DNA of 14,452 bases from Xanthobacteraceae bacterium (GTDB lineage: Bacteria; Pseudomonadota; Alphaproteobacteria; Rhizobiales; Xanthobacteraceae). The stretch lies in the NCBI GenBank assembly GCA_030039105.1, contig JASHQO010000011.1:1-14452 (forward strand). The letters run 5' to 3'. Positions 12,563-14,452 of the stretch are shown here, piece after piece (the first letter of the stretch is position 1; each line of letters opens with the position of its first letter). The notes below the pieces were generated by a model. The model searched no databases. It was not told where the DNA came from and saw nothing but the letters and a program-made list of their open reading frames with translations. A program made the position numbers and the translations under genes.

Positions 12563-14162
12563 TGTTCTGGTTGGGATCCTTGATGTCGCAGGTTTTGCAG
12601 TGGACGCAATTCTGCGCGTTGATGACGAAGCGCGGCCCATTCGCCTGCTCGACCCATTCGTAGACGCCGGCCGGGCAATAGCGCGCCGACGGCCCGGCAT
12701 AGACGTCGTGCTCGGAGGATTTTTGCAAAGCGCCGTCGCGCACCAGGAGATGCACCGGCTGGTCCTCCTCGTGATTGGTATTCGACAGATAGACCGACGA
12801 CAGCCGATCGAAGGTGAGCTTGCCGTCGGGCTTTTGGTAGGCGATCGGTCGGCAGTCCTTGGCCGGCTTCAGCATCGCGAAATCCGGCTTGCGGTGCTTG
12901 AGCGTGCCGAGCAGCGAGAAGCCGAGCGTATTGGTCCACATGTCGAAGCCGCCGAGCGCGACGCCGGCAAGGGTGCCGAGCTTCGACCATAGCGGCTTGG
13001 CGTTGCGCACCTTCCACAGATCGCGGCCGACGTCCGAGGAACGCCAGGCCGCTTCGTAGCCGGCAAGCTCGTCGTTGGCGCGACCCTTGCCGAGCGCCGC
13101 AGCGACGTGCTCGGCGGCGAGCATGCCCGACAGCATGGCGTTGTGGCTGCCCTTGATGCGCGGCAGATTGATGAAGCCCGCGGCGCAGCCGATCAGCGCG
13201 CCGCCGGGAAACGCAAGCTTCGGCACCGACTGATAGCCGCCTTCGGTGATAGCGCGGGCGCCGTAGCAGATGCGCTTGCCGCCGGCAAAGGTGTCGCGGA
13301 TGAGCGGATGGGTCTTGAAGCGCTGGAATTCCTCGAACGGCGACAGGTAGGGGTTCTGATAGTTCAGGTGCACGACGAAGCCGACCGAAACCAGATTGTC
13401 GTCGAAGTGATAGAGGAACGAGCCGCCGCCGGTGCCGTTGTCGAGCGGCCAGCCCATGGTGTGCTGCACCAGGCCGCGGCGGAATTTATCCGGCGCCACT
13501 TGCCACAGCTCCTTCAGGCCGATGCCGAATTTCTGCGGCTCGCGGTCCTGCGCCAGCCCGTAGCGCGCGATCAACGTCTTGCTGAGACTGCCGCGCGCGC
13601 CTTCGGCGAACAGCGTGTACTTGCCGCGCAGCTCCATGCCGCGGGTGAAGCTTGCCTTGTGATGTCCGTCCTTGCCGATGCCCATGTCGCCGGTGGCGAC
13701 GCCGGCGACCGCGTCGCCATCGAACAGCACTTCGGCGGCGGCAAAGCCCGGATAGATTTCGACGCCGAGCGCTTCGGCCTTGCCGGCCAGGTAGCGGCAC
13801 ACGTCGCCGAGCGAGACGATGAAGTTGCCGTGATTGCTCATCAGCGGCGGCATCAGAAAATTCGGCACCCGCAGGCTGCCGGACGATCCGAGCGCGTAGA
13901 AGCGGTCGTCGGTCACCGCGGTCTTGATCGGCGTAGCTTCGCCGCGCCATTGCGGAATCAGGCGATCGAGCCCGATCGGATCGATGACGGCGCCGGAGAG
14001 GATATGGGCGCCGACCTCGGAGCCCTTCTCCACCACGACGACGCTTGCGTCGGGCTTGAGCTGCTTGAGACGGATCGCGGCGGCGAGGCCGGCCGGGCCG
14101 GCGCCGACGATCACCACGTCGAATTCCATCGCTTCCCGCGCCGGAAGCTCCGGTGTGTTCAT
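12510..14162 (-). CDS. Electron transfer flavoprotein-ubiquinone oxidoreductase
   Basis: EtfQO (ETF dehydrogenase) passes electrons from electron transfer flavoprotein, reduced during fatty acid and amino acid oxidation, to ubiquinone at the inner membrane. It has 550 residues, the usual bacterial length. The N-terminal FAD-binding Rossmann motif is VVIVGAGPAGLAAAIRLKQ (GxGxxG at 20-25), followed by VVEKGSEVGAHILSGAVIDP. The C-terminal domain carries the [4Fe-4S] ligands C496, C519, C522 and C525, in ARYCPAGVYEW and NCVHCKTCDIKDPNQN, and ends in the characteristic GGGGPNYPNM. A Shine-Dalgarno (AGGGAG) about 8 nt before the ATG at 14162 supports the start; a Met at codon 12 is an alternative. 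The 3' end overlaps the relE remnant on the other strand. It diverges from the uracil-DNA glycosylase gene. Confidence 0.96.
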   Translation of the reverse strand: MNTPELPAREAMEFDVVIVGAGPAGLAAAIRLKQLKPDASVVVVEKGSEVGAHILSGAVIDPIGLDRLIPQWRGEATPIKTAVTDDRFYALGSSGSLRVPNFLMPPLMSNHGNFIVSLGDVCRYLAGKAEALGVEIYPGFAAAEVLFDGDAVAGVATGDMGIGKDGHHKASFTRGMELRGKYTLFAEGARGSLSKTLIARYGLAQDREPQKFGIGLKELWQVAPDKFRRGLVQHTMGWPLDNGTGGGSFLYHFDDNLVSVGFVVHLNYQNPYLSPFEEFQRFKTHPLIRDTFAGGKRICYGARAITEGGYQSVPKLAFPGGALIGCAAGFINLPRIKGSHNAMLSGMLAAEHVAAALGKGRANDELAGYEAAWRSSDVGRDLWKVRNAKPLWSKLGTLAGVALGGFDMWTNTLGFSLLGTLKHRKPDFAMLKPAKDCRPIAYQKPDGKLTFDRLSSVYLSNTNHEEDQPVHLLVRDGALQKSSEHDVYAGPSARYCPAGVYEWVEQANGPRFVINAQNCVHCKTCDIKDPNQNITWVPPEGGGGPNYPNM

Positions 14163-14250
14163 GGCCTGCTCCCTGTCCCGGGCGCACGCGAGTGTTTCAC
14201 GCTTCGCCGTCCTGGCATAGAGTTACGACAGCGCTCATATATCGTCAGCC

Positions 14251-14452
14251 ATGAACCCCGGCCACAAAGACGCGCGCGAATTGCTCGCCTTCTACCTCGA
14301 CGCCGGCGCCGACGCGCTCCTCGGTGAGGCGCCGGTCGATCGCATGGCGGACGAGGCGCCGCCGCCGGCGGCCGCGCTGACCAACGGCCGGCGCGCGCCG
14401 GTCGAGGACCGCCCCATCCCGGATCGCGTGGCGCGATCCGGCCCTCCGCCTG
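14251..14452 (+). CDS. Uracil-DNA glycosylase, family 4-like (N-terminal part, runs off right edge)
   Basis: An open frame from the ATG at 14251 to the window end without a stop (67 codons). The start reads MNPGHKDARELLAFYLDAGA, then ADALLGEAPVDRM, followed by an Ala/Pro-rich linker. A helix with the A-G-A-D-x-x-L/I-G-E-x-P-V-D-R pattern is how I remember the N-terminal extension of alphaproteobacterial family 4 (iron-sulfur) uracil-DNA glycosylases, which remove uracil from DNA. The catalytic domain and its cluster Cys residues lie beyond the window, so this is recognition from the extension alone. No convincing Shine-Dalgarno precedes the ATG. The 88-bp spacer to etfQO must hold both divergent promoters. 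Confidence 0.68.
   Translation, partial: MNPGHKDARELLAFYLDAGADALLGEAPVDRMADEAPPPAAALTNGRRAPVEDRPIPDRVARSGPPP

Noticed and set aside
13107..14327. 406-codon plus-strand open frame opposite etfQO
   Set aside because: Shadow frame that also runs through the etfQO promoter and over the uracil-DNA glycosylase start in another frame.

Overview
This is a GC-rich (roughly 65% G+C by eye) stretch of bacterial chromosome that looks alphaproteobacterial, most likely order Hyphomicrobiales near the Bradyrhizobium/Rhodopseudomonas/Pseudolabrys group. The grounds are the protein families, the gene neighbourhood (polyprenyl synthase, DUF2007, TrmN6-like methyltransferase, S49 peptidase, glyQ/glyS), and two intergenic copies of a repeat with GAGCATGATC ends that I remember as common in that group. 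The taxonomic call rests on recognition; no search was run.

Layout. (1) 1-3222, minus strand: a glycyl-tRNA synthetase operon, glyQ, then an 81-aa double CDGSH iron-sulfur protein, then glyS, joined by 4-nt and 1-nt stop/start overlaps. glyS runs off the left edge. glyQ carries an in-frame palindromic insertion. (2) 3223-3364: a divergent spacer filled with TATCGGG-type tandem repeats and their inverted counterparts. (3) 3365-4342, plus: an orphan TctC/Bug periplasmic binding protein. (4) 4343-5705: a hairpin repeat, a small membrane protein (minus), a doublet of GAGCATGATC repeats, and an S49 (SppA-like) peptidase (minus). (5) 5706-5954: a possible 38-aa secreted or membrane peptide (plus). 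(6) 5955-7893, minus: glycosyltransferase 2, DUF2007 protein, methyltransferase, tightly packed; the DUF2007 gene appears to start with CTG. (7) 8041-9051, plus: polyprenyl diphosphate synthase. (8) 9126-11793, minus: a secreted TPR protein, then ispE. (9) 11794-12562: a type II toxin-antitoxin remnant (plus) with an intact RelB-like antitoxin, a palindromic candidate operator, a 14-bp duplication over the antitoxin start, and a broken relE. (10) 12510-14162, minus: ETF-ubiquinone oxidoreductase. (11) 14251 to the right edge, plus: the start of a uracil-DNA glycosylase.

Most of the window is conserved housekeeping: translation (glyQS, tRNA methylation), isoprenoid and quinone supply (ispE makes precursors by the MEP pathway, the polyprenyl synthase makes the quinone tail, and EtfQO reduces ubiquinone), and envelope functions. 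I see no phage, transposase, CRISPR array or obvious new multi-gene system. The points most worth a second look are the CTG start of DUF2007, the decaying toxin-antitoxin locus, the palindrome inside glyQ, and the CDGSH gene coupled between the two synthetase subunits.
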